DNA of 64,000 bases, from the NCBI GenBank assembly GCA_035771165.1, contig JAWNZC010000344.1, forward strand, positions 456,501 to 520,500, given 5' to 3'. The notes under the pieces were generated by a model. That model was given only the letters and a program-made list of their open reading frames with translations, had not been told where the DNA came from and did not search any database. Shown piece by piece: positions 1 through 11,790 of the stretch. This DNA is from Paragorgia papillata (taxonomy: Eukaryota > Cnidaria > Anthozoa > Scleralcyonacea > Coralliidae). Position numbers and translations under genes: made by a program. Within the stretch, counting starts at the first letter, position 1. Each line of letters opens with the position of its first letter.

Positions 1-676
1 CTAGACGGAGAGCTAAAGTTCAACGTGTGTTGAACAAAATTTACGGGGTAGAATGAACAAATAAAGAAAATTTCCCTTCCCGCAAGCCGAACGTGTTCTT
101 TGCGCGATAAATGTTTTGTCAAGCGCCATGATAATGCTGAGCCTCTGCTTTCGTTATCCCAGTTCAGCGGAAGAGCACATAAAATCAGTATCACCATGGA
201 GATGGCGTTCAAATGAGAGGTAAAAACAACATGGACGACGTATTAAGGAACTTAAAAGTTAAAACTAAATTCAGATTTACTATATTGCTGGTCAAATAAG
301 CTACCTAAAGCAAATTAGTTGTACAATACCCATTATGAACGCCGTGTTTAGTCCATGAAAGAGAATTTCATTCCAATATCCAAGCTACAACACACTTATT
401 AATAATTTTTAGGATCAAAGATCGCGTACAAAATTTTATGAACAAATTACCAAGAAGAGGAGAAAATATAGAGTATTTGCATGTTTTAGATCCATAGCTT
501 ATCTCTGACATGTTATTAAAGTGTGACGTAAATCCGCATAGTTGAAATTTAGGCGCAATAGATTCAAAATTTCTTCAGAGGAGCAGGTTATCCAGCAAGC
601 ATTCAGAAGATTAAATAGACGAGTTTGATATATAAAGTTATAGTGTACAGTGTATTTAATAATTATTATCACCATC
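1..676. other. no gene seen
   Basis: AT-rich sequence upstream of the first coding exon. I see no ORF with recognisable content, RNA gene or clear repeat boundary. It may hold the promoter or earlier exons of the SAP-domain gene that follows. Confidence 0.4.
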
Positions 677-1416
677 ATGGTGTTAAGTTTTATCCATCCT
701 TGGACGTGTGGCTTTGCCAGAGCTATTGCTTGGCAAGTTGCTAAACAAGTTGATGTTGAAATCAAGTGTCACACGAATGAGAGCCGAAGTGATCATCAAG
801 CACGCCAGATGAAAGAGCGATTTAATCGGTACTCTGCTATCTTCGCGACCACCAAGGAGAACTTTGCGCTCGATTATAAAGGCTTTCGAAAGATTCTTCC
901 TGATTTGCGCAAGAAGTTTAGCGGGTGGAGCAGCCGCAAGATACAAGAACGCAACCAGTATACGGGCGCCTTCAACATCAAAAGCTGGAAGGCATTAACT
1001 TTGGCACAGCAAGGGCAGCACACATTCCAAAATTGTAGTGCATGTCACAACCAATACTGTAATATTCAGGCCTTATTCCCGGTAAAAGCAATAACGTTTA
1101 TTGGTTGTAAAGGCAACACCAACGAAGACGCATTATCTGTTATTGAAGAACTCGCTTCAAACCAGGAATTTCAAAATCCCCCCAAAAAGTGCACCAAACG
1201 CCAATGTACTGAACTTGCAAGGGAAGTACACAAGAAGCTTAATCCACTCTTTGAAGATGGATATGGTATATCCATGGCAAAGGCATTCTGTAATGTTAGT
1301 GAACTCAACATTGGTCCAAAGAAGTCGAAAGCTGAAAAGAAACGAGAGACGAGAAATTACTACAGGAGAGCCAAACAAATTACTGAAGCCCAGTGGGAGA
1401 GCACATCTGTGATAAG
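677..1416 (+). CDS. exon 1 of the SAP-domain gene
   Basis: Open from the ATG at 677 to a donor at 1417 (AAG/GTACGG). It ends in phase 2 and joins exon 2 at 2415 without breaking frame. Encodes basic, Cys-containing sequence with many Lys/Arg and ends in a charged helix (KSKAEKKRETRNYYRRAKQ). The ATG is the first in the frame, but an upstream exon joining at an internal AG (about 720) is possible. Confidence 0.55.
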
Positions 1417-1533
1417 GTACGGTATTTACAATTAATTATAGTATTAATGCATTACAAAAACAAAAAAAACACCATTAACTAAAAAATTCTTTCTAATTTA
1501 TCCTGTACTTACAAGTACATGATATACTAATTA

Positions 1534-1580
1534 ATATATATATACATATATATATATACTGTATATATATATATATATAT
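1534..1580. repeat. (TA)n microsatellite
   Basis: Interrupted TA dinucleotide run in the first intron of the SAP-domain gene. Confidence 0.9.
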
Positions 1581-1675
1581 ATTATAATTATTTATAATAA
1601 GATCTCAGCTAAACAGCCCATATGGATATTGTAAACACAGTGGTCAGAGCAGTGCACTTGCAGTAGCTAGTATTT

Positions 1676-1977
1676 CCATAGTTAATAGAAAACATGGTTT
1701 GGAAACCCGGCAAATTTCAAAGCGGTTAACAATCAAGCTACGATTGATGTTGAAAGGTACACGAGGGTGCACAAATCCTTTGTTTTAGGTTTATTAATAT
1801 TTAAACCGTACGGTTGAGTGATTGAACCCAAACGTTGCTATTGGATGATTGCTTCATTATACAGAAAACACAATATGTTCAGTAACCGTGAAAGTGCACA
1901 AATTTCCATAAACCTGAACAAAAACATAAAACAATGACTTTTGTTGAGCTTCCAAACCATGTTTCTATTAACTATGG
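1676..1977. mobile_element. 302-bp MITE with TATTT target duplication
   Basis: Terminal inverted repeats of about 28 bp begin CCATAGTTAATAG and end with the complement CTATTAACTATGG, with one 1-bp indel between arms. The element is flanked on both sides by TATTT (1671-1675 and 1978-1982), a 5-bp target duplication. It has no coding capacity and lies in intron 1 of the SAP-domain gene. The superfamily is not clear; a 5-bp duplication is compatible with some hAT groups. Confidence 0.85.
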
Positions 1978-2248
1978 TATTTCCGACATACATAGATGAA
2001 TGTACACATGCATGCACACATACATATACATGAATTGTATAATATTTGCAAGTGGGCTGGTTTCATTTAAAATGTATATATTCTGCAGTCATGTCACTCA
2101 ACATGGTTGAACCAATTTTTTCCTAGTTGAATTAGTTGCTGGGTTGGAGAGGAGGGGGGTTTGCTAAATTCCTGCATGTAGTACAGAGATAACATATAAC
2201 ATACAACATATTGCATTACATGTAAATATTAACATGACTGCATGTACA

Positions 2249-2249
2249 C

Positions 2250-2282
<33 letters not shown>

Positions 2283-2284
2283 TA

Positions 2285-2335
<51 letters not shown>
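2249..2335. repeat. (TA)n microsatellites, two blocks
   Basis: TA runs at 2249-2274 and 2289-2334 separated by a short AT-rich spacer, in intron 1 of the SAP-domain gene. Confidence 0.95.
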
Positions 2336-2337
<2 letters not shown>

Positions 2338-2414
2338 TATATAAAATAACATATATAATATACATAATTATATAAGTATATATAACAATTCTCTTTACTG
2401 ACAATTAATTACAG

Positions 2415-2919
2415 ATGCTATGGCAACAGACAATCCCTGGCAGCGAGACAACGGGAGAGGCTTGCAATGGCCTTTGAGAGTTATGATGAAGCCAAGGAAA
2501 GACATGAGCAGCAACATCAACAATTAAAGCAAAAGAATCCTGTTGGAAAGTTTGAAAACATGGAGTGGGACAAAGAGAGTTTAAAAAACGAGGTGAACAA
2601 TTATGTCAATGGCACCATAATAAACTGGTCAGAATTGGCACGTCATTACCAAATTAAGAATACCAAAGGAGAGTTGCCTAAGAATGGAGGTCAAATTGTC
2701 CAGGAATGGTTGAAATCAGAAGGAGTTGACATCAACCGATTTAAGAAAAGGTCGAGGATGGAAAATGATGGTGGGCGGGTTAGAAAAAAGATGAAGATGG
2801 GTGCAGGAGGAGAGATCACAATTCCATGTCCAGAAACCAACAACAGCATGAAAGAAAAACTAAAAGAAAAGATTTTGACAGGAGAATACAATATTGGAGA
2901 GTTAATTGTGCCAAGAAAG
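2415..2919 (+). CDS. exon 2 of the SAP-domain gene
   Basis: Acceptor TTACAG/ATGC at 2414 and donor AAAG/GTGATT at 2920. The frame is open throughout. The encoded segment has an acidic/basic helical start, a possible helix-turn-helix (WSELARHYQIK ... VQEWLKSEGVDI) and a Lys/Arg-rich stretch that could be a nuclear localisation signal (RVRKKMKMG). Confidence 0.6.
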
Positions 2920-3097
2920 GTGATTAAAAATTGCATTTATTTAATTCAAAATACATGTAATAAAATTAAAAATAACTCTGGGTACACATTATGGTAGTCA
3001 AATTTTATGCATGTTCAGGCTTAAGCAACAGTTTTTCATTTAATTGAAATATAGTTAGTATACATAAATACTGTAACTGTATTTATTCCTTTTTTAG

Positions 3098-5342
3098 TAT
3101 GAAAAATTGGTGCTGGATCATGGATCCATTGTGAAAACACACTTTTTTTGTCGAAGGACGTAAATGCCCTCTCACCGAAATACACCAGAAAAAGCTACAG
3201 GAACTGGAGAAATTCATGCGAATTACACCAGATGATCTTGTTACAAACATGTCAAGTCAGCAAGTGTTGGATAGACTAGAAAAGCTTAATGAAGTTAAAG
3301 ATGGAGAAAGTCAAGAAGACATGAAAGAAAGATTAAAAGCAATGGAAAGGATCCGACACTTGCTGATGTGGCATGATCTCTCGACGGTGGCTAATCACAC
3401 CCACCTTGTTTTTATGGTGACCTGTTTGTATGATTCAGCAACATACTATACTGACATGGAATATGAAGAGTTAACTGGAAAGAAAGTGAACATCCAGGCA
3501 GAAGTCGAAGCCCCAAGTCTCTACATTGTAGCAAGGTCTTCATCATCTGATGAAGAGCAATTGTGCTATGTAGAAACAAGAGCAGAATGCTTGGAAGAAC
3601 TTTCTGATCCTGTAACAACCAAGTCTGGCATACAAATAAATGACAAAATGAGGTTCTTCCACGGCGACAGTCCTGCACGCCAGTATGAGTGTGGCCAACA
3701 AAAGGGTGGGAATTATTACTGTTCAGTATGTGGAGCAAGTGCACATCGGGTATATGAACTTGACTATTCATTTCGTTGCCCATATATGTCTCTAGAAGAT
3801 CGTCAGAAGCTGGTATTGAAAGGTCCATGTGGAAAGAGTAACTCTCTAGCAAAGTCAAACAAGCCTTTTCATGGTCTTACAAAAGAGAACTTAACTAGAG
3901 AGTTATCTGCTAGAGGCATATATGAAGGTGACAAAAAGAATGAATTGCAAGATTTGTTGAAAGTTGAATTACATGGAGTACAGAGAGTACCAGCCCTACT
4001 TTTCAATGATCCAGACAAAAGTCTAGAATCTATTAACTGTGGTAGTTATTAAATTCTAGGTTTTGAACCCCTTCATGACATTGGAAAGCACATTGAAAAT
4101 GTCTTCACCGAGCTACCTGAGCATCTCCCAAGCAATGAAGCTTCTGAACTGAAGGCTGTGCTTGCATTATGCATTGGGGGGAAAGAAACAAAGAGGACCT
4201 TTGATTATCGCTGCGCTCTGGTCTTGATTTCCAATCAAGTCAGAGGCAAGATAAATTCAAAAGCCCAATTGTTGCTGGACACCCTTGTAGAAATCCAAGA
4301 AATAGCCTACAGTTCAGAAACTCACCGGACACCCAGATCTGTACTTCGACTACATAACCTCACTTGGCACCATGCATTACTGTGCAGGAGATTGATTGGC
4401 TTCACATTGAAACATTTAACAACACGTAAATTCTATGGTAACTACTTCCACAACTTAACAACACATGCAGCTATTCAAAACCGCTTAATAAGTGGCAGAT
4501 CTTCAAATGCTGAAGAGCAAGAGAGAGTCTTCAATGCCATAACCAATATCACAAGAACAACATCTTCATACCACTCAGAGCATATTATTGGAAATGTATT
4601 CTTGCGACTTCAGGCAGAAAAAAATCTTAAAACTCACCAAACTTCCACTTCTGAAAAGCAAGAAGCCCATCTTTCAAAACTTGCATCTTCATTGCCAAGG
4701 TTTGGAAACACTATCATTCGACGACAAATGCTTGTAAACTGCTCTTCAGCTTGGCAAGCACACCTAGAAAGAATTAGTGATTACTTGTTAGCAGGTGAAG
4801 GCATTTGGTGGAAAGCATGTGAGAATGGTGACATTGAATTTTTTGATGCCAAGGGAAACCCCGAAGCTGTTCCTGAAGGACCAGTTCTGCACCATTTTCG
4901 CTCCAGTAATTTCAAAACCGAAGAGGCTTATCTGAAAGAATGCTGGCAAATTTGCTTACAAAACAAATCACAGTTACCAGTCACTGAGCTACGAATTGAA
5001 GATGAAAATGGTAACATGGTAATTGAAAAGTTGACACTTCCAAATGCAAGGCTCTGCACAAACCAAGATGGTGAGGATGCAGGAAATGACAATCAACAAA
5101 TTATTGGATTAGAAGTTAGTGGCGGGATGGTGGTTGGAGGAATGGTGGTTGATGGTAACGTTGGTTTTGGTGGGTGTCGTACACATGCAGAAGACAAAGT
5201 AGAAAACTTTGGAGGAACTGGGGGTTTCAGTAGAGATGAGGTTGGAGTTGGTACTGGTAATGATCAAGGTGTAGACAAGGAAGGTTCAGTTGAAAAACAT
5301 GAGAGTCAGAGGGTTGGTAAAGTTTACAGTAATGAGAAAGAT
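3098..5342 (+). pseudogene. exon 3 (5' part) of the SAP-domain gene
   Basis: Starts after TTTTTTAG at 3097. Seven T residues near 3150 shift the frame by one, so codons after about 3157 are in a different frame from the exon start. The rest reads through 5342 with one internal TAA at 4050-4052, beyond which the same frame continues with family-like sequence (FEPLHDIGKHIENV). The SAP motif is encoded near 3876-3960. A hAT-like element interrupts the exon after 5342, and coding resumes at 7951 in the correct frame if the element and one target copy are removed. Confidence 0.6.
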
Positions 5343-7945
5343 CAGGGGCGGATCCAGCCAAAAATCTGACCATTGCTAGTAAGGTGTGGTCCACCTTTTT
5401 AGGGGGGTACGGGGGCATGCCCCCCCCGGAAAATTTTGAAAATCAGGACCTCTAAAAACGCATTTCCCGCATTTTGAGGGTGATTTGAAGTTACTACAGA
5501 AGGATTCTTTTTTCAATTTTAAAGACAACATTTCAACTTTCCAGGGTCTCTGGGTAGCCTTAGAAAAATTATGACCCAAAAATATTAGCTCCAACTCGAC
5601 AACGGATTCACAGTAAGTGAGTAATGATCAGCTGGTAACTGCAAAGTACTGTATATATTTTTGGAAATTTTATATATAACATACTATCTTGTATGGAAGC
5701 AATACTATAAATTAATCTTATATGACTAAATCAATAACTACTAAATTACCCCCAGACTTTTATTTGTAAAAAGAACCAGATTGTGAAGGGCATTATATCA
5801 TAGTTCATAGTTGATCAGCAAAGTGTATAGTAATTTGAACACCACACACAAACTGAGGAAATTAATACTTGTGTTGGATAAGCAGCACATCAAGAAATTT
5901 GGCAGTTAAACATATGGGTGTTAGAAGATAAAACTTAACACAACATAATTATACTATAAAAAGCTTTAATATTATTTATTCAAAATTAGTTTATGTTTAC
6001 AACTGTAATTCTGTAAAACTAACTTAACTGAAGGCAGTTAATTTTGTATTCAATAAATTAGGACTCACCAGAGCAATAAATTATTGTATGATTCATTAAT
6101 AACAATTATCCAATAATTAAAAATATAAATTGCTCGACTGATGTTGCAATGAAAGCCTGCAAAATGGCTTCAAACAAAAAAAAATCTAACTAACAAGCTT
6201 GATGATTAGGTTTGTACTGTATATAAAAATATGTGAAGACCTGTGCTTTTGGTTGCAGCACTGCAAATAACACAATATTAAGTACATGTACATTTCCTTG
6301 GTGATCATATACATGTACATGTACAGTATACATAATTTTTTTGTTTTCTCAGCCGCTTTACTCAGCCAAGAATTGCTTAATCCTTTATTTACCAACAGAA
6401 CTTTCAAGTTTTTAATTACAGTGATTTTAGATGGCTAAAACCAGATAATATTTCTATTAGCAAAAGAAAACCCCTGGTAAACAAAGGGTTCAATATTATT
6501 CCACATTAATACCATACAGCATTTTATTAACATATTGAAAATTTCAAAATCAGGACACACTTTGTATAAGTAATTAATACTAATAATTAACCAAATGAGC
6601 CCGAGTTGTCTGTGAGCTTGAGTTAATGACTATCGCTCATAAACAATGAGGGCAAGTTGTCTAATTGTTGGCAACTAGTATTCCTGCATAAACCAGAGTA
6701 CTGTAGTTGGACACAATATTACCTCGACAAATTTGCAAGTTTCTGCCATTGTTTTTCATTTGTGAATAATTGACTCTTGCTACTAGTGGTCTAGTATCAA
6801 TAGACAGTGAGTAGCTCAGCCAATCAGAAAGCAGAATTTGTACTAGCTGGAGTAGGTAGCTGGTTTATACTAAAAATACATACAGTATACATTATCTCTG
6901 CAGACTCTGCTTTATAGATCAAAAATAGAAGTACTAGCCAGACTGAAATATATAAAGCTATAGCTTAGTATTAAACAGAACAACCACTCTGTTCTCATAA
7001 ATCACCAAGATTTACACTTACTTTAAACCGAGACATATTTAAATATCAGACAGACATTGATACTATCTATACTCATACTCATTTACATTAACTGTGTTGT
7101 GTAGTTGAAATAATTAAACATGCCCTGGCTGATTAGCATTATTATATATTATTCATAAGCATTTAATACGCTAACCTTACTGCAGACTCGTAGTGGTTTT
7201 GGTAGTGCGATTCCTGGATGTGGGTAAACTGGCGTCGCCGTCGCGCGATCGCGACGCGAACTTTAATACACAAAGAAACATTTAGATCCTATTTTATCGT
7301 AGATGAATAACTCCCATCAAATACATCAAACAATCGTTGTAATTAAGCGTTGTTCGAAGTCATGAACTGAAAATATTAAACAGTAGAAACACCGACAATG
7401 AACGAGTGATAGTCGGTGAGTACGCTCTTACTTAGCATCACTGGAGACCCGAAAAATATAGCTACGTGATTGGCTTATTTCTCTACCGTTGCTCACCGTT
7501 GCTCAGCATACTGAATCTGATCATTTGATTGGTCAGCATCCTTTGCTGTTGCTCAGAAAAGGCTAAATTTAGCATCAACCGTTGCTCCCGCCATTTGCAT
7601 AGTCACGTTTAGCTGATGCTAACTAAGTCAGTACCCAAAGATGAGGGCCGCTACACAGGCTTAATTAGGTAGGCTCAGGTGTTCTCGGGTTGCGGATTTA
7701 ATATGTACGCGCGAAAATAGACACCCAACTCACGGCATTCCTCGCGCAAATAATCGCGCAGCGCCCCTTAAGTGATTGCGAATTTTATTAACGTGGTCAG
7801 GCACTAAAAATTATAATATTTGACTGAATATGTTAATTTTAAAGATGTTAGTGCGCAAAAATACTCGCCAAAAGACTGAATAAATTAATCTGGAAATTCT
7901 GACCGTTGCTTGAGCAACGATAGCAACCCTCTGGATCCGCCTCTG
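5343..7945. mobile_element. non-autonomous hAT-like element inserted in a coding exon
   Basis: The 2,603-bp insert starts CAGGGGCGGATCCAG and ends with its inverse CTGGATCCGCCTCTG (14 of 15 positions pair). AAGAT is duplicated on both sides (5338-5342 and 7946-7950). CAGGG-type ends are typical of hAT transposons, and a 5-bp duplication is known for some hAT groups. No transposase ORF is visible; the interior is AT-rich apart from a GC-rich patch around 7205-7250. Removing the insert restores the host reading frame. Confidence 0.8.
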
Positions 7946-7950
7946 AAGAT

Positions 7951-8092
7951 GGGAGTGAGGTCTGTGAAGGAAACAATGAGCACATAATTTCTTTTCAAGA
8001 AAGCAGCTCTGAGATAACTGCAGCTAACTGGAACACAGATGCTGACACTAGCAATAGTAACTTGGGACCAGTTTCAAGCATTACACAATCAG
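7951..8092 (+). CDS. exon 3 (3' part) of the SAP-domain gene
   Basis: Continuation of exon 3 after the hAT-like insertion. Encodes an acidic Ser/Asn-rich stretch and ends at a donor AG/GTAAGA at 8093, leaving one base that completes a codon with exon 4. Confidence 0.55.
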
Positions 8093-8229
8093 GTAAGATT
8101 GGTCATAAAAAATTATACTTTGTATGTAGTCATTCACATGTTTACAATATTGAATCAGTACACCCAAATTTTTAACAGAGTAACAAAATAATAAAAGTAA
8201 AATAAAGTTTTTTCTACTTTCACAAACAG

Positions 8230-8597
8230 ACAAATCACCAGGAGTAGCTACACAAACTAAAGCATGTGAAACGAAGCAAGGACGTGCTCTGGAGTTCATT
8301 TTAGGACCAACCAAAGAGGTGTTACAGTTTGATAAAGCAAGAAAAAAAGTCAAGGCATCTCCAAAAAATCACGGTTACCTTGAAGATTACTTGGATATCT
8401 TGGCGGTGATGGAAACCAGAGTTTCTCGTGAACAACGAAGCATCAAAGAACGGCTGAAGGCTTGGGAGCGTAAACACTTCGAAGAACACAGCTGTCAACT
8501 TCCGACTTCCGAAGAAATGATTTCCAACCCAACTGCAAAGCTGTTGATGGACCAACTCAAATATTGCAAAGCCCTAGTGAAGCAGTGGAAAAAATAA
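8230..8597 (+). CDS. terminal exon of the SAP-domain gene
   Basis: Acceptor CAAACAG/ACAAATC at 8229. It encodes about 120 residues rich in Lys and Glu that look helical, ending KALVKQWKK before TAA. Phase matches the donor at 8093. No polyadenylation signal is obvious right after the stop. Confidence 0.55.
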
Positions 8598-9351
8598 AAA
8601 GAAAGAAAAATGATTCGTTTTAGAATCAAAATTAAACAAACCGGCTCCTATAGGAGCTACCCAAAATGAAAACGAATAACGAACAAAACACTCGAACCAT
8701 AATTATTTGCAGTTATATAATATTATTGCTTTACAACTTACATTCACAATTTGTGCAACCCACCAACCATCATTTTAACGTTTTGTCAGTCTGAATTCCA
8801 AAAATGCAATTGAGTAATCGAGTAACTAGTTTTCTTCGCAGACGTTCTGTGTCCCTGGTATCCTCGAGGAACGAAATAACGAACATGTATTTCAACGAAT
8901 TCGAGCAGATTCGAGCAAGCTATTTCAAATGAACAAGAAGCCGTTTAAATCACTGATCTCTATCAGTGGTTTAAATGCTTAAAATGCATTTCGTTGCTAG
9001 GAAACGGTATTCAGTACCAGATCCTTCGCTCATGCAACAAATGAAATTCATAAACGATGAAGTCTTATTATAATATATTATCTTTCCAAGACCAGCTCCA
9101 CTAATGATCAGTTCAGACTGTTTCAGACCTAAATTAGAATTTCATTTTGCAATCCATTTGCTTTTCTTAAAATTCAGATTTCAGTGTAGTTACCAGTACC
9201 CTTAATTCAAATAAGGAGTCGTACCAAATAAGGTTAAACTTGGCGGCAAAATCGATATATCCCGGGGTTTTTGCGCGATCACTTCAAACTTCAAGTCGGT
9301 CATTTGGGATATTGTATTGTAATTTATATTTAGTTAGTGCATTGCCAACAG
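8598..9351. other. intergenic, no gene seen
   Basis: AT-rich spacer between the SAP-domain gene and the kinase gene. I see no ORF, RNA gene or clear repeat. The promoter of the kinase gene presumably lies at its right end. Confidence 0.4.
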
Positions 9352-9745
9352 ATGGGCAAACCAAATTCTAATACGATTGAGATCGAGAAGAGGAGGAAAA
9401 TGAGAAACTCCAGGAAAAAGCGTCGCCGACAACAGCGCGCTATCGATAAACGCGTGGCTGCCGCTGATGTGATAGCACGCGAGATCAGTAATGGTGTCAA
9501 AGAGCAGAAAATTCTCGCTCAGAAATACTATGCCAAGTGGAAGAACTTGTGTAAGGAAGCAAAAGAACTTAGGCGTAAAATACCAATTCAAACCCATAGG
9601 AGAAAGGTGAAAACAATTGTATTTTGAATTCATACTATATACAGTATATATATATATTATATATATATTATTTTATTTTATTTTATTTTATTAGCTTTGC
9701 TATATATTTTTACATAACAGAAATAAATTTAAAAAAAATAATAAA

Positions 9746-9777
<32 letters not shown>

Positions 9778-10569
9778 TGTTATTTTAGATTGCAATAGAT
9801 GGATTTGGAAGCTCTTCCCAAACAATGGTTGAAGCTTCAGTAAATCAGATAAGCCCTTTTGAATTAGTGCCACTGGAGCAAAATCACTCGATAAATATTG
9901 GTTCTGGCACATTTGGGGAATGTATCTTGAAGAGATACAAACGCTTTGGAATAGTTGTTCTAGAAAAGCAATTAGTTCACTCAGATATAAAAGCTGTTAT
10001 CAGTGAAGCACAATGCATGAACATATTGACCCATAAAAGTATTCCACACTTGCTAGGAGTCCAAATTGAACAGAAACCATATTCGTTGGTAATGGAATTC
10101 ATTGGCGATAATATGGAATCAATAACAGTCCATAAGTTATTGTTCCAAACCACAGCAAAGCAATCACCACTTAGTACAAATGAGTGGATCTTAGTTTGTA
10201 CTGATATCACCGAAGCTGTCGAACATTCATAACAAAGGCTTTCTGCACTGTGACCTAAAAACAAACAATGTACTTGTTTCACAGAAGAGGGGCTTTGTCA
10301 TAGATTTTGGAAAAGCTTGTCCTATTTCAAGGCCATCAGCTAAGAAATATACATCTTTTTATCAGCACATAGCACCAGAAGTTTTGAGAGGTCAGTCAGT
10401 TAGCACTGCCAGTGATGTGTTTTCTCTTGGAGTAATTATTTATACTGTTGGGAAAACATTGCAAAACACCCATGTAAAATCCTTGGGAAAACAATGCAAA
10501 GACACCAAGCCTTTTGTACGACCCTCTGTTTCTGAAGTGCTGAGAATGTTGAGAGAGAAACCACAGTGA
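9352..10569 (+). pseudogene. divergent protein kinase gene, two exons, one frameshift
   Basis: Exon 1 (9352-9606) encodes 85 residues of Lys/Arg-rich helical sequence beginning MGKPNSNTIEIEKRRK. The intron 9607-9788 is GT/AG and full of TA repeats. Exon 2 carries a kinase domain: glycine loop GSGTFGE, a candidate VAIK-type lysine in VVLEKQL, the helix-C glutamate in ISEAQ, hinge LVMEFIGD, catalytic loop HCDLKTNN (Cys replaces the usual Arg of HRD), DFGKA, and the APE motif in HIAPEVLRG followed by SDVFSLG. The frame changes near 10224-10230 just before the catalytic loop, consistent with net loss of two bases. Sequence on both sides is kinase-like, so this is a recent lesion or an assembly error. 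The kinase type is not recognised; similar single-domain kinases form multi-copy families in cnidarians. Confidence 0.75.
9638..9772. repeat. TA and TTTTA microsatellites in kinase intron
   Basis: TA runs at about 9640-9668 and 9747-9770, with TTTTA/TTTA repeats between 9669 and 9692. They make up most of the 182-bp kinase intron. Confidence 0.85.
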
Positions 10570-10699
10570 GAGAACTTAAGTCCAGCTAAAATGTAGAAAA
10601 GTACATGTGTCATTGTGACTCACTTGTGAGACTCTTCATTATAGCTACTGTACTGCATGTAAGTCTAACGTACTTACATTTCTCTATAGTGTGCTTTCA

Positions 10700-11790
10700 C
10701 TAGACTAGATTAAGACTTTTGAGTCTTTTGGCAGCCAGTGGAAACTAATTTACAGTACTAAAATAACATTTAAATATAAATTAAATATATACTGTATGTA
10801 CTGTGAACAGTGGATACTAATGTTGTCAAGACTTCGAGTGTTTGGGCAGCAGGTTGTCAAGACCTTGAGTCTTTAGGCAGCCAGTGGAAACTGATTTATA
10901 GTGCCAAAATAAATTTTAAATAATACTGTATACATCTTAAATAAAAATATGTACTTTAAACAGTGGATACTCATGTTGTCAAGACTTCGAGTCTTTGGGC
11001 AGCAGGTTGTCAAGACCTTGAGTCTTTAGGCAGCCAGTGGAAACTGATTTATAGTGCCAAAATAAATTTTAAATAATACTGTATATATCTTAAGTAAATA
11101 TGTACTTTAAACAGTGGACACTCATGTTGTCAAGACTTTGAGTCTTTGGGCAGCAGGTTGTCAAGACCTTGAGTCTTTAGGCAGCCAGTGGAAACTAATT
11201 TATAGTGCCAAAATAAATTTTAAATAATACTGTATATATCTTAAGTAAATATGTACTTTAAACAGTGGACACTCATGTTGTCAAGACTTCGAGTCTTTGG
11301 GCAGAAGGTTGTCAAGACCTTGAGTCTTTAGGCAGCCAGTGGAAACTGATTTATAGTGCCAAAATAAATTTTAAATAATACTGTATATATCTTAAGTAAA
11401 TATGTACTTTAAACAGTGGACACTCATGTTGTCAAGACTTTGAGTCTTTGGGCAGCAGGTTGTCAAGACCTTGAGTCTTTAGGCAGCCAGTGGAAACTGA
11501 TTTATAGTGCCAAAATAAATTTTAAATAATACTGTATATATCTTAAGTAAATATGTACTTTAAACAGTGGACACTCATGTTGTCAAGACTTCGAGTCTTT
11601 GGGCAGCAGGTTGTCAAGACTTCGAGTCTTTAGGCAGCCAGTGGAAACTGATTTATAGTGCCAAAATAAATTTTAGATAATGCACATTACCGGTACATAA
11701 AAATATATAATTATAAAAACATGTGCTGTGAACACTCCATGATGTTGTCAAGATTCTGAGTCTTTGGACAGGCATTTAAAATGTATAAGG
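10700..11790. repeat. 151-bp minisatellite, about 7 copies
   Basis: A unit of about 151 bp recurs head to tail; the marker CAGCCAGTGG falls near 10732, 10878, 11031, 11182, 11333, 11484 and 11635. The inner copies are nearly identical. Each unit contains two half-repeats of about 28 bp built around a hairpin-forming core such as AAGACTTCGAGTCTT (stem AAGACT/AGTCTT). No ORF crosses the array. Confidence 0.95.

Larger units (their letters stand above)
677..8597 (+). pseudogene. SAP-domain multi-exon gene of a repetitive family, broken
   Basis: Four exons join in consistent phase: 677-1416, 2415-2919, 3098-8092 (minus an insertion at 5343-7945) and 8230-8597. All introns are GT/AG. The product would be roughly 1,250 residues. 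Visible parts are a Cys-rich patch (NCSACHNQYC) in exon 1, a helix-turn-helix-like stretch in exon 2 (WSELARHYQIK), and in exon 3 a basic region, RFFHGDSPARQ, a C-x2-C...C cluster (YYCSVCG...FRCPY) and a SAP-like DNA-binding motif (LTRELSARGIYEGDKKNELQ). A long helical region and a short coiled C-terminal exon follow. I recall similar proteins as multi-copy uncharacterised genes in cnidarian and sponge genomes, so it may belong to a mobile element, but no catalytic motif is recognised. Lesions are one extra T in a T-run near 3150, an in-frame TAA at 4050-4052, and the hAT-like insertion. The first exon may begin upstream of the ATG at 677. Confidence 0.65.

Noticed and set aside
2164..2352. 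Hydrophobic Tyr/Ile-rich ORF
   Set aside because: Translation of TA microsatellites.
10700..11790. Regular repeats resembling a CRISPR array
   Set aside because: The unit is one homogeneous 151-bp minisatellite with no unique spacers, and the context is eukaryotic.
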